Source: Arhodomonas aquaeolei DSM 8974
GTDB lineage: Bacteria; Pseudomonadota; Gammaproteobacteria; Nitrococcales; Nitrococcaceae
Assembly (NCBI RefSeq): GCF_000374645.1
Contig: NZ_KB894802.1
Location: 1,924 to 65,923 of the forward strand
DNA: 64,000 nt
Reading direction: 5' to 3'
The position numbers and the translations under genes were made by a program. Positions 17,492 through 26,167 of the stretch are shown piece by piece. Below the pieces are notes generated by a model. That model worked only from the letters and a program-made list of their open reading frames with translations, was not told the origin of the DNA and did no database searches. Numbering within the stretch: the first letter of the stretch is position 1; every line of letters starts with the position of its first letter.

Positions 17492-19404
17492 CGGCCGTCT
17501 CCTGAGTTGGTGATTTCCGCCATGTCCCCCGGGTGTGCCGGGGTGTTGTCCGGGGTGTCGCGCCGGCGCCGCGCAATTACGAGCAGCGCCGCGAGCAGGG
17601 CCAGTGCGGCGAGGGTGCTCGGCCATCCCGGTGCGAGGGCGAGTGCCACGGCGGCGAGCAGCACTGCCGTGCCCGCGGCCCGGCCCAGAGCCGGGCGGAT
17701 CCCGGAGAGCAGGGTCGCGAAGGCGAGCACGAAGGCCAGGCCCTGGCAGGCGGCCAGGACGACGTCACCGGCGTTGCCGAAGCCGGCCAGCGCCGGGTAG
17801 GCAAGCATCACGAACGGGATGACATACGTAGCCGCGCCGAGGCGCACAGCCTGGCCCGCCGCGGGCAGCCAGTTCGTCCCGGCGATGCCGGAGGCGACGA
17901 ATACCGCCACGCACACCGGCGGCGTGATCACGGAAATCGTGGCGAAGTAGAACACGAACAGATGGGCGACCAGCGGCTGGAACCCGAGCTCGGTGAGCGC
18001 CGGGGCGAGCACCGAGGAGACCAGCACGTAGGCCGCTGTCGTGGGGATGCCCATCCCCATGATCAGGCAGATGGCGGCGACGATGGCCGCCACCAGCAGC
18101 CCGGAGTGACCGGCCAGGTCGACGATCAGCCCGGCCAGGGTGACGCCGATCCCGGTCATGTTGATCATCGCCACCAGGATCTGGGCGCCGGCGAGCAGCA
18201 CGCCGATGATCACCATGCCGCGGCCGGCGTCGGCGATGCCGCTGGTCAGCCGTGCGGCGATGGTCCGCACCGGCATGCCCGCGTGCACCGAGAAGCCCAC
18301 GAAGGTCGCCACCACCGCGACCACGCCGAAGAATGCCGAGGTCTGGATGGAGTGGCCGGTGAGCACGCCGTAGAACAGCCCGCCCAGTGCCGCGGCGATG
18401 GGCATGAGTCGCCCGGGGCGCAGGATGGCTGGCCAGGCGGGCATGTCCGCCTCCGGCACCACCGGCAGGCCGCGGCGCAGCGCCAGCAGGTGGACGGTGA
18501 GGAATACCGCGACGTAGAACAGCACCGCAGGCAGTATCGAGGCGAGCACGATGCGTACGTAGCTCTCGCCGAGCACCTCCGCCATCACGAATGCCGCCGC
18601 CCCGAGGATCGGCGGCGCGATCTGGCCGCCGGTGGAGGCGACGGCCTCGACCGCCGCGGCCAGGGCCGGCGGGTAGCGCAGCCGCTTCATCAGCGGAATG
18701 GTGAAATTGCCCGTCGTCGCCACATTGGCCACGGCGCTGCCGCTGACCATCGCGAACAGGCTCGACGCCACCGTCGCGACCTTGGCCGCGCCGCCGGGGC
18801 TGCGCCCGCCGAGGCGCACGGAGGCGTCGATGAAGGTCTGGCCGCCGCCGGTATGCAGCAGGAGGCTGCCGAAGAGCACGAACGCGGCGATGGTGGTCGC
18901 GGCGACGCCCACGAGCAGCCCCCACACGCCCAGGTCGCCCAGGAACAGCGTCTCGGTGACGAACGCTGGCCCGAAGCCCCGGTGCGCCAGAGCCCCGGGG
19001 AGCAGGTTGCCGAAGAACGCGTATGCCAGGCCGACCACCACCAGCGACGGGAACAGCCAGCCGATGGCGCGCCGGGAGACCTCCAGGATCGCGGCGACCA
19101 GCCCGGCCGTCATCACCATGTCCGTGGGCGTCGCCCAGGGCAGCTCGGTGAGGATGCGCTCGTGGTTGAGCGCCACGTACCCGCAGCCGGCGACCGCCAC
19201 CGCGCCCAGCAGCACGTCGACGGCGAGCGTCGCCGGGCGCAGGCGCGGGCCCGCCGGCAGCGGGTAGACGGCCAGGCCGAGCAGGAGGACCAGGGCCAGG
19301 AACACCGGCCGCTGCACCAGGCTCGGGAACTGGCCGAACGCCGAGGTGTAGAGGATGAAGCCGCCCAGCACGAGGGCCAGGGCGGTCGTGAGTCGCTCGC
19401 GCAT
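17488..19404 (-). CDS. TRAP transporter fused permease (4TM-12TM), TAXI type
   Basis: A 638-aa integral membrane protein with about 16-18 hydrophobic segments, fusing the small DctQ-like and large DctM-like TRAP permease parts. The large-part motifs GSAVANVATTGNFTIPLMKR, ASTGGQIAPPILGAAAF and MGMGIPTTAAYVL are clear. It takes up an organic solute delivered by a periplasmic TAXI binding protein using the Na+ gradient. It lies 27 bp after the binding-protein gene and overlaps atuA by four bases. Confidence 0.95.
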   Translation of the reverse strand: MRERLTTALALVLGGFILYTSAFGQFPSLVQRPVFLALVLLLGLAVYPLPAGPRLRPATLAVDVLLGAVAVAGCGYVALNHERILTELPWATPTDMVMTAGLVAAILEVSRRAIGWLFPSLVVVGLAYAFFGNLLPGALAHRGFGPAFVTETLFLGDLGVWGLLVGVAATTIAAFVLFGSLLLHTGGGQTFIDASVRLGGRSPGGAAKVATVASSLFAMVSGSAVANVATTGNFTIPLMKRLRYPPALAAAVEAVASTGGQIAPPILGAAAFVMAEVLGESYVRIVLASILPAVLFYVAVFLTVHLLALRRGLPVVPEADMPAWPAILRPGRLMPIAAALGGLFYGVLTGHSIQTSAFFGVVAVVATFVGFSVHAGMPVRTIAARLTSGIADAGRGMVIIGVLLAGAQILVAMINMTGIGVTLAGLIVDLAGHSGLLVAAIVAAICLIMGMGIPTTAAYVLVSSVLAPALTELGFQPLVAHLFVFYFATISVITPPVCVAVFVASGIAGTNWLPAAGQAVRLGAATYVIPFVMLAYPALAGFGNAGDVVLAACQGLAFVLAFATLLSGIRPALGRAAGTAVLLAAVALALAPGWPSTLAALALLAALLVIARRRRDTPDNTPAHPGDMAEITNSGDGR

Positions 19405-19431
19405 GGTCGTGCTCCCGGCGTGCGGCCGCGG

Positions 19432-20397
19432 TCAGCGGGGCTGGAGCTGGTCGGGGATGTCCATGCCCTGCTCGCGGTAGTAGCGTGCCGCGCCGGGGTG
19501 CAGGGGGACGGTGCCGTAGTCCATCGTCATCGCCCCGAGGTCGGCGCCCTCCAGCGACTTGAACGCGTTGGCCTGCGGCCCCTGGTGCTCCATCACGGCC
19601 TTGACGATGCGGTAGGCGGCCTCGTCGCTCAGCCCCGGACGGGCGTGCACGGCGACGCCGAAGGCCCAGGTGGCGTAGGCGGGGATGCCTTCCGCGGCCC
19701 CGGCGGGGACGTCCACCACGCCGATGTCCGGCATCTCCTCGCGCAGGGTGCGTTTCTGCGCGCCGGTCAGCGAGAGCACGCGGATGGGGGTGAAGGTGGC
19801 GATGTCCAGTGACGAGCCGTCGAGGCGGTCACCCACCCCGGACTTGACGTAGCCATTGAGGCGGTTGTCCTTGATCGCGCTGACGATGTCGCTGGTGGAG
19901 CCGCGCACGTAGTCCGGCGAGATGCCCAGGGTCCGCATCACCGCCTCGGTGGTCTTCTCGGTGGCCGAGCCGGTGATGCCCGGATTCAGCCGGCGGCCGT
20001 CGAGGCCGGCGAGTGTCTCGATGCCGGCGTCCTTGCGCACGACGACATTCTGCGGCGCGACCGTATAGACCCAGAGTAGCCGGCTGTCGACGGCGTGCCC
20101 GTCGAAGGCACCGGTGCCCTTGTAGGCGTGATAGCCCACATTGGTGGTGACCAGGCCGAGGTCGACCTGCCCGCGGGAGAGCCGCCGGAGGTTGTCCACC
20201 GTGGCGCCGGTCTCCACCACCGAGGCGTTGACGCCCTCGGCGTAGTCGTTGATGACCTGATTGACGGCGACGAAATAGCTGTAGTGGCTGGATGACGTGG
20301 ACGTCGAGCCGATGAGTATCTCGTCGGCGCCCAGCGCGCCCTGGCTCAGGGTGAGCGCGGCCATTGCGGCCGCCGCGGCAGCGGTCAGCTTGCGCAT
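19432..20397 (-). CDS. TAXI family TRAP transporter solute-binding protein
   Basis: This 321-aa periplasmic binding protein has an N-terminal signal peptide (MRKLTAAAAAAMAALTLSQG-ALGA). TAXI-family features are the N-terminal IGSTSTSSSHY segment, LVTTNVGYHAYKG and NPGITGSATEKTTEAVM. The ligand is unknown; TAXI proteins often bind glutamate, glutamine or other organic acids. First gene of the operon, divergent from the LysR-type regulator across an AT-rich 171-bp region. Confidence 0.95.
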   Translation of the reverse strand: MRKLTAAAAAAMAALTLSQGALGADEILIGSTSTSSSHYSYFVAVNQVINDYAEGVNASVVETGATVDNLRRLSRGQVDLGLVTTNVGYHAYKGTGAFDGHAVDSRLLWVYTVAPQNVVVRKDAGIETLAGLDGRRLNPGITGSATEKTTEAVMRTLGISPDYVRGSTSDIVSAIKDNRLNGYVKSGVGDRLDGSSLDIATFTPIRVLSLTGAQKRTLREEMPDIGVVDVPAGAAEGIPAYATWAFGVAVHARPGLSDEAAYRIVKAVMEHQGPQANAFKSLEGADLGAMTMDYGTVPLHPGAARYYREQGMDIPDQLQPR

Positions 20398-20502
20398 GAT
20401 CTCCTCCTCCGCCGGCGCCGTGCGTGTGCGGTGCCGGCCGTTATGGCGTTGGCGGTGTGCCGGTGTGCGGCACGGAGGTATCGTTGCGGCGGGCCGCTAT
20501 AT

Positions 20503-20531
20503 TTGTCTAATTTATTATTTCTGAATAATGT
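20503..20531 (+). promoter_or_regulatory. Putative lysR promoter with overlapping inverted repeat
   Basis: TTGTCT (20503-20508), 17 bp, then TAATGT (20526-20531) reads as a promoter for the LysR gene. It overlaps ATTATT-TCTG-AATAAT (20514-20529). The AT-rich patch stands out in the GC-rich surroundings. Such a site between lysR and its divergent target operon fits the usual LTTR control arrangement. Confidence 0.5.
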
Positions 20532-20568
20532 TTTGTAAAATAAAACAATAAGGCGCGGGGGCGAGGAG

Positions 20569-21465
20569 ATGACACCGACCGTCAAGCAGCTGCGGGCCTT
20601 CGTGGTCTCCGCCCAGTCGGACAGCTTCGCCGAGGCGAGCGAACGGCTGCACCTCTCGCAGCCGGCGCTGAGCCTTGCCATCCGCAAGCTGGAGAGCGGC
20701 GTGGGCGGTGCGCTGTTCGCGCGCTCGGGGCGTCACATGACGCTGACGCCGGAGGGGCAGGCCTTTCTGCCGGTGGCCGTGCGGCTGCTCAACGACTGGA
20801 CCGAGGCGTTCGCGGACCTCACCGAGCTGTTCTCCAAGCAACGGGGCAAGGTCACCGTCGCGGCGCTGCCGACGCTTGCGGCGGGCCTGCTGCCGCCGGT
20901 GATCTCGACGTTCGGGGAGCGCCACCCACGGGTCAATCTCAGCGTGCACGACGTCCTCGCCGACGAGGTGGGGCAGCGCGTGCGTGAAGGGCGGGCGGAC
21001 ATCGGGGTGTCGGTGCCGCCGCTGGACTCGGACGATCTCGCCTTTGAGCCGCTGCTGCTCGACCGCTACGTGGCCGTTTGCCCGGAAGGCCATCCGCTGC
21101 TGGTGGGGGAGACGGTGGCGTGGGCGGCGCTGGCGGGGGTTCCGTTCATCGGCATCAACCGGTTGTCGAGTGCGCGCCAGGCGATCGACCGCGTCATGGC
21201 CGAGGTCGGCGGCACGCTGGATATCCGGTGCGAGGTCAACCAGATCGCCACGGTGGGCCGGATGGTCGCCGCCGGCATGGGGATCAGCGTCCTGCCGGCG
21301 CTCAGTTTCCGGCAGATCGCCGCCGCCGGCCTTGGTCACCGGCCCCTGGTCGAGCCGGTCATCGAACGCCGGCTCGGTATCATTACCCGGCGGCGCCAGC
21401 CCCTGTCCGCCGCGGCATCGGCGCTGCATGCGCTGCTGCGCGAACGCGCCGCCGAGGCCCCATGA
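20569..21465 (+). CDS. LysR-family transcriptional regulator
   Basis: A 298-aa LTTR: an N-terminal winged helix-turn-helix (TVKQLRAFVVSAQSDSFAEA, LHLSQPALSLAIRKLE) followed by a periplasmic-binding-like effector domain from about residue 90. It is divergent from the TAXI/TRAP/AtuA operon and probably controls it in response to a small molecule, perhaps the imported substrate (inference from position). Confidence 0.93.
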   Translation: MTPTVKQLRAFVVSAQSDSFAEASERLHLSQPALSLAIRKLESGVGGALFARSGRHMTLTPEGQAFLPVAVRLLNDWTEAFADLTELFSKQRGKVTVAALPTLAAGLLPPVISTFGERHPRVNLSVHDVLADEVGQRVREGRADIGVSVPPLDSDDLAFEPLLLDRYVAVCPEGHPLLVGETVAWAALAGVPFIGINRLSSARQAIDRVMAEVGGTLDIRCEVNQIATVGRMVAAGMGISVLPALSFRQIAAAGLGHRPLVEPVIERRLGIITRRRQPLSAAASALHALLRERAAEAP

Positions 21466-21489
21466 GCGGTGGTCCGCGCCGGGGAACGG

Positions 21490-22569
21490 CTACGTCTGCG
21501 CCCCCAGCCGTTCCAGCGCCCACTGCACGTGCTCGCGCACCAGTTCCGAGGGGTGGGCGGTGCGCTCGCGCAGGGCGGCGAGCGCCTCATCCGAGGCCGG
21601 ACCGTTGCCCAGGGCGACGGCGATGTTGCGCAGCCAGCGCTCGTGGCCGAGGCGGCGGATGGCCGAGCCCTCCGTGCGCTTGAGGAAGGTGGCCTCGTCC
21701 CAGCGGAACAGGCTGACCAGCGAGGCGTGGTCCAGCCCGTGGCGGGGGTGGAAGTCGGCCTCGTCGGTGGGCTGCGCGTAGCGGTTCCACGGACAGATGC
21801 TCTGGCAGTCGTCGCAGCCGAAGATGCGGTTGCCGATGGCCGGGCGCAGCGCTTCCGGGATGGTGCCGTGGTGCTCGATGGTGAGATACGAGATGCAGCG
21901 CCGGGCGTCGAGCTGGTAGGGCGCCGTGATCGCCCCCGTCGGGCATGCCGTCAGACAGGCCCGGCAGCTGCCGCAGTGCGCCGTGGGCGGCTCGTCCGCC
22001 GGCAGCGGCAGGTCCGTGAACAGCTCCCCGAGGAAGAAGTACGACCCCGCCTCGCGCGAGAGCACCAGGGTGTTCTTGCCGATCCAGCCGAGCCCGGCGT
22101 TGCGCGCGAGCGCCTTCTCCAGCACCGGTGCGGAGTCCACGAAGGCCCGGTAGCCGAACGTGCCGGCGGCGGCCTCGATGCGCCGGGCGAGCTGCTGCAG
22201 GCGCCGGCGCATGAGCTTGTGGTAGTCCCGGCCGAGGGCGTAGCGGGCGACGAAGGCGCGCGCGCCGTCGGCGAGCACCCGGGCGTCGTCCTCGACGTCG
22301 TCGGGGCGGTAGTCCAGGCGGACGCTGATCACGCGCACCGTCCCCGGGTGGAGCACCGACGGACGGGCGCGCTTGACGCCGTGCCGGCCCATGTAGTGCA
22401 TCCCGCCCTGGCGGCCCTCCCGGAGCCAGCGCAGCAGGTGCGCTTCGTCCTGGCTGAGGTCCGGGGCGGCGATGCCGGCGTCGCTGAAGCCGAGCTCCCG
22501 TGCCCAGCGCCGGATGTCTCCGGCGAGATCGGTCATGGACGGGGCGGTGTCGGTCGCGGCGTCGCTCAT
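21490..22569 (-). CDS. queG: Epoxyqueuosine reductase QueG
   Basis: Reduces epoxyqueuosine to queuosine in tRNA with a cobalamin and two 4Fe-4S clusters. The 359-aa protein shows CGSCRACLTACPTGA and CDDCQSICPWN, the two cluster motifs, plus GWIGKNTLVL and the LFRWDEATFL C-terminal region with HEAT-like repeats. It is divergent from nnr, as in E. coli yjeS-yjeF. Confidence 0.97.
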   Translation of the reverse strand: MSDAATDTAPSMTDLAGDIRRWARELGFSDAGIAAPDLSQDEAHLLRWLREGRQGGMHYMGRHGVKRARPSVLHPGTVRVISVRLDYRPDDVEDDARVLADGARAFVARYALGRDYHKLMRRRLQQLARRIEAAAGTFGYRAFVDSAPVLEKALARNAGLGWIGKNTLVLSREAGSYFFLGELFTDLPLPADEPPTAHCGSCRACLTACPTGAITAPYQLDARRCISYLTIEHHGTIPEALRPAIGNRIFGCDDCQSICPWNRYAQPTDEADFHPRHGLDHASLVSLFRWDEATFLKRTEGSAIRRLGHERWLRNIAVALGNGPASDEALAALRERTAHPSELVREHVQWALERLGAQT

Positions 22570-22770
22570 ACGCCTATTTTACTCGTCTTTCCGGCGGGAT
22601 TGTCGTGTCTCTGGGCACCGGAACGGCTCGCGGGCAACGCGTCCGCGCGGCGCTACGGCCCGGCCGACCCAGGAGGGTGCCACGTCGGCCGGGCGGTCCC
22701 GCGTGAGTGTCCCCGCCCCGGCCCGGTATACTGCGGGGCTGTCCTGTGCGGCTGGAGCGCGGAGCGAGCC

Positions 22771-24249
22771 ATGGAAGCGTTACCGACACGACTCTACACC
22801 CCCGAGCAGGTCCGGGAGCTCGACCGCCGGGCCATCGAGGACCACGGCATTCCCGGCGAGCGGCTGATGGAGCAGGCCGGGCGTGCCGCCTACCGGCTGC
22901 TGCGCCGCCACTGGCCGGGGGCGCGGCGGGTCACGGTGCTCTGCGGCGGCGGCAACAACGGCGGTGACGGCTACGTGATCGCCCGGCTGGCCGCCGCGGC
23001 GGGGCTGGAGGTGCGCGTGGTCGCCGTCTCCGACCCGGCCCGCCTGCGCGGTGCCGCGGCGGAGGCGATGGGCCGCTGCCGCGAACTCGTCGCCCCGGAG
23101 CCGTGGGATGCCGGGGCGCTGGACGGCGCGGACGTCGTCGTCGACGCGCTGCTCGGCACCGGCCTGGATCGCGAGGTCGCCGGGGACTATGCCGAGGCCA
23201 TCGGGGCTGCCAATGTGCGCCCCGTCGGCCGGCTCGCCGTGGACGTGCCCTCGGGCATCAGTGCCGCCACCGGCGCCTGTCTCGGTGTCGCCTTCCGCGC
23301 GGACGTCACCCCGACCTTCATAGGCCTCAAGCAGGGGCTGTTCACCGGTGCCGCGCCGGACTATACCGGCACGGTCTGCTACGACGATCTCGACGTGCCC
23401 CCCGCGGTGTTCGAGGGCATGCCGCCCGCCGCCCGGCGGGTGGACGCCGGGGCGGTGGCCGGATGGCTGGCGCCGCGTTCGCCCACGAGTCATAAGGGCC
23501 ATTTCGGCCACGTGCTGGTGATCGGCGGCGACCACGGCTTCGGCGGTGCCGTTCGCCTCGCCGCGGAGGCCGCGGCACGCACGGGGGCCGGGCTCGTGAG
23601 CGTGGCGACCCGCAAGCGCCATATCGCGCCGCTCCTCGCCGCGTGCCCCGAGGCCATGGCCCATGCGGTGGACAGCCCCGCCGCCCTGGAGCCGCTGCTC
23701 GAGCGCGCGAGTGTGGTGGCCATCGGCCCGGGGCTTGGACAGTCGGACTGGGGCCGCGGGATGCTTGCTGCCGTTGGCGGGTTTGACGGGCCGCTGGTCG
23801 CCGACGCCGATGCCCTCAACCTCCTCGCGACGGAGGGGCCGGTGGCGAACCCGCGCCGGGTGATCACCCCGCACCCGGGGGAGGCGGCACGGCTGCTGCG
23901 CCGCGACACCGCCGAGGTGCAGCGCGACCGGTTCGCGGCGGTGGACGAGCTGCTTAGCCGTTTTGGCGGGGCCGCGCTGCTCAAGGGCGCCGGCACGCTG
24001 GTCGGTGCCGGCGAGGAACGCTGGCTGTGCACCGCCGGCAACCCGGGCATGGCGAGCGGCGGCATGGGGGATGTCCTTACCGGCGTGGTCGCCGGGCTGC
24101 TGGCCCAGGGGCTCGGCGTGGGCGAGGCAGCGGCGGTGGCCGCGGCGGTCCACGGCGGCGCCGCCGACCGCGCAGCGGTGCGTACCGGCCCCCGGGCACT
24201 GCTCGCCCGGGACGTGATCGAGGCACTGTCCGAGGTCCTGCCGGCATGA
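22771..24249 (+). CDS. nnr: Bifunctional NAD(P)HX epimerase and dehydratase
   Basis: Repairs hydrated NAD(P)H. The 492-aa protein has an N-terminal YjeF_N epimerase (GGGNNGGDGYVIARL, DALLGTGL, DVPSGI) and a C-terminal ADP-dependent dehydratase (SHKGHFGHVLVIGG, IGPGLGQ, DADALNLL, TPHPGEAARLL, KGAGTLVG, NPGMASGGMGDVLTG). The ATG at 22771 gives the family length and lies 12 bases after GCTGGAG. The frame is open far upstream, but only antisense to queG. Its stop overlaps tsaE as ATGA. Confidence 0.97.
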   Translation: MEALPTRLYTPEQVRELDRRAIEDHGIPGERLMEQAGRAAYRLLRRHWPGARRVTVLCGGGNNGGDGYVIARLAAAAGLEVRVVAVSDPARLRGAAAEAMGRCRELVAPEPWDAGALDGADVVVDALLGTGLDREVAGDYAEAIGAANVRPVGRLAVDVPSGISAATGACLGVAFRADVTPTFIGLKQGLFTGAAPDYTGTVCYDDLDVPPAVFEGMPPAARRVDAGAVAGWLAPRSPTSHKGHFGHVLVIGGDHGFGGAVRLAAEAAARTGAGLVSVATRKRHIAPLLAACPEAMAHAVDSPAALEPLLERASVVAIGPGLGQSDWGRGMLAAVGGFDGPLVADADALNLLATEGPVANPRRVITPHPGEAARLLRRDTAEVQRDRFAAVDELLSRFGGAALLKGAGTLVGAGEERWLCTAGNPGMASGGMGDVLTGVVAGLLAQGLGVGEAAAVAAAVHGGAADRAAVRTGPRALLARDVIEALSEVLPA

Positions 24250-24719
24250 GCGGGCTCACCCGTACCCTCCCGGATGCCGCGGCCACCGAGGCGGTGGGCA
24301 TGGCGCTCGCCGCCTGCCTGCCGGAGGCGCTGACGGTGACCCTCGCCGGCGACCTCGGTGCAGGCAAGACCACCCTCGCGCGCGCCGTGCTCCGTGGGCT
24401 CGGGCACACGGGGGCGGTGCGCAGCCCGACCTATACCCTCATCGAGCCCTATGAATGCGGCGGCCGGCGGGTGTTCCACCTGGACCTCTATCGCCTTGCC
24501 GATCCGGAGGAGCTGGAATTCCTCGGCCTGCGCGATCTCTTCGAGCGGCCTGCGGTGGTGCTCGTGGAGTGGCCGGAGCGCGGGGCGGGCGTGCTTCCGG
24601 CGCCCGACCTGAGGCTTGCCCTCGACGCCGGCGGGACGGGGCGGACACTGACCGTCGAGGCCTGCAGCGAGGCGGGCGAGACAGCGCTCTCCGCGTTGCG
24701 GGCGCACCTTCCGGATTGA
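24246..24719 (+). CDS. tsaE: tRNA threonylcarbamoyladenosine synthesis ATPase TsaE
   Basis: P-loop ATPase of the TsaBDE complex that makes t6A37 in tRNAs reading ANN codons. The 157-aa protein has Walker A AGDLGAGKTTLARAVL, SPTYTLIEPYE, the HLDLYRL segment and VLVEWPERG. It overlaps nnr by four bases. Confidence 0.97.
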   Translation: MSGLTRTLPDAAATEAVGMALAACLPEALTVTLAGDLGAGKTTLARAVLRGLGHTGAVRSPTYTLIEPYECGGRRVFHLDLYRLADPEELEFLGLRDLFERPAVVLVEWPERGAGVLPAPDLRLALDAGGTGRTLTVEACSEAGETALSALRAHLPD

Positions 24720-24838
24720 AGTGATAATCCAGAAACCGCGTCTATCTCTCTGCTCAGTAAGAGAAAAGTGTTGAAATACCCCAGTGTTTGTGCCTAACTG
24801 GCACCTACAGCGTCCCGGAGAAGAACAGGAATCCCTTC

Positions 24839-26131
24839 ATGCGCCTTGTGCTCGCGCTAGTGCTCAGCCTGATCGTCGGCGTGGCGCACGCGGCCCGTAC
24901 GCAGGTCACGGACGTGCGCACGTGGTCGGGTCCGGAGCATACCCGCGTGGTGCTCGATCTCTCCGGCGCTTCGGATTACAAGATGTTCACGCTGGACAAT
25001 CCCAGGCGCGTGGTCGTCGATCTGCCGGAGGCAGGGATCGCGGATACGGCGGTGCGGAGCGACGAGGTCACCGGCGTGCTCAAGGACATCCGCACCGGTG
25101 TGCGCCACGGCCGGGACCTGCGGGTGGTGCTGGATCTGGACGGCGCCGCCAAGGCGAAGGCGTTCACCGTCTCCCCCAACGACACCTACGGCCATCGCCT
25201 GGTGGTCGACCTGGAGAGCCCCAGCAAGCAGGCGGCCAACCGCAAGGCGGAGCGCGAGGTGCGGCGGCAGTCCGAGCGCCAGGGCGACCTGGTGATCGCC
25301 ATCGATGCGGGCCACGGCGGTGAGGACCCGGGTGCCACGGGGGCGCACGGTACCCACGAGAAGGACGTCGTGCTCAAGGTCGCCCGCAAGCTCGCCGCGA
25401 TCCTCGAGAAGACGCCGGGGTTCCGTCCCGTGCTCACCCGCAAGGGCGACTACTACATCGGCCTGCGTGAGCGGACCCGCAAGGCCCGGGCGGTGGGGGC
25501 GGACATGTTCGTCTCCATTCATGCCGACGCCGTGCGCCAGCGCAGCGTGCGCGGCGGCTCCGTCTACATCCTCTCCCGCCGCGGTGCCTCCGGCGAGGTC
25601 GCGCGCATGCTCGCGCGCAACGAGAACGCCGCCGACCGTATCGGCGGTGTGTCCCTGGACGACAAGGACGACATGGTCGCCTCCGTGCTCCTCGACCTCT
25701 CCCGCGCGGCGACCATCGAGGCCAGCACTGGTTTGGCCAACACGCTGATCGGCGAGATGGACAACGTCGGGCGGATGCACAGCCGGGACGTGGGCAAGGC
25801 CGCGTTCGTGGTGCTCAAGTCCCTGGACATGCCCTCGGTGCTGGTGGAGCTGGCGTTCATCTCCAACCCGCAGGAGGAGCGGCTGCTGCGATCCGCCAGT
25901 CACCAGCAGGAGCTGGCCTCGGCGCTGGCCGAGGGTATTACCCGGTATGCCAACGCCCACCGGCCGCGGCTGCGCATGGCGGGCTCGACGTCGCAGGAGT
26001 ACGTGGTCAAACGGGGCGACACCCTGAGCGAGATCGCCTCGAATCATGGCGTGAGCGTCAGCCGCCTGCGCCGCGCCAACGAGATCAACGGTGACACCAT
26101 CGTCGCCGGGACGCGCCTGCGTATCCCGTGA
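24839..26131 (+). CDS. amiB: N-acetylmuramoyl-L-alanine amidase, AmiB type
   Basis: Periplasmic Zn amidase that cleaves septal peptidoglycan during division. The 430-aa product starts with signal peptide MRLVLALVLSLIVGVAHA, then an AMIN domain (about 20-125), an Amidase_3 domain (about 155-365) with IDAGHGGEDPGA, the HEKD zinc Glu, SIHADA and the catalytic Glu in LVELAFISN, and a C-terminal LysM (YVVKRGDTLSEIASNHGVS). Called amiB rather than amiC by its place between tsaE and mutL. Confidence 0.95.
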   Translation: MRLVLALVLSLIVGVAHAARTQVTDVRTWSGPEHTRVVLDLSGASDYKMFTLDNPRRVVVDLPEAGIADTAVRSDEVTGVLKDIRTGVRHGRDLRVVLDLDGAAKAKAFTVSPNDTYGHRLVVDLESPSKQAANRKAEREVRRQSERQGDLVIAIDAGHGGEDPGATGAHGTHEKDVVLKVARKLAAILEKTPGFRPVLTRKGDYYIGLRERTRKARAVGADMFVSIHADAVRQRSVRGGSVYILSRRGASGEVARMLARNENAADRIGGVSLDDKDDMVASVLLDLSRAATIEASTGLANTLIGEMDNVGRMHSRDVGKAAFVVLKSLDMPSVLVELAFISNPQEERLLRSASHQQELASALAEGITRYANAHRPRLRMAGSTSQEYVVKRGDTLSEIASNHGVSVSRLRRANEINGDTIVAGTRLRIP

Positions 26132-26167
26132 ACCGGGCCATGGCCCTGGCCCGGGTGAGCCCCCATA

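Noticed and set aside
17533-19812. 759-codon plus-strand frame opposite the TRAP permease
   Set aside because: His/Gln/Arg-rich antisense frame typical of high-GC DNA; the minus-strand permease is unmistakable.
21469-22770. Upstream extension of nnr
   Set aside because: It covers queG in antisense; ATG 22771 gives a normal YjeF N-terminus.
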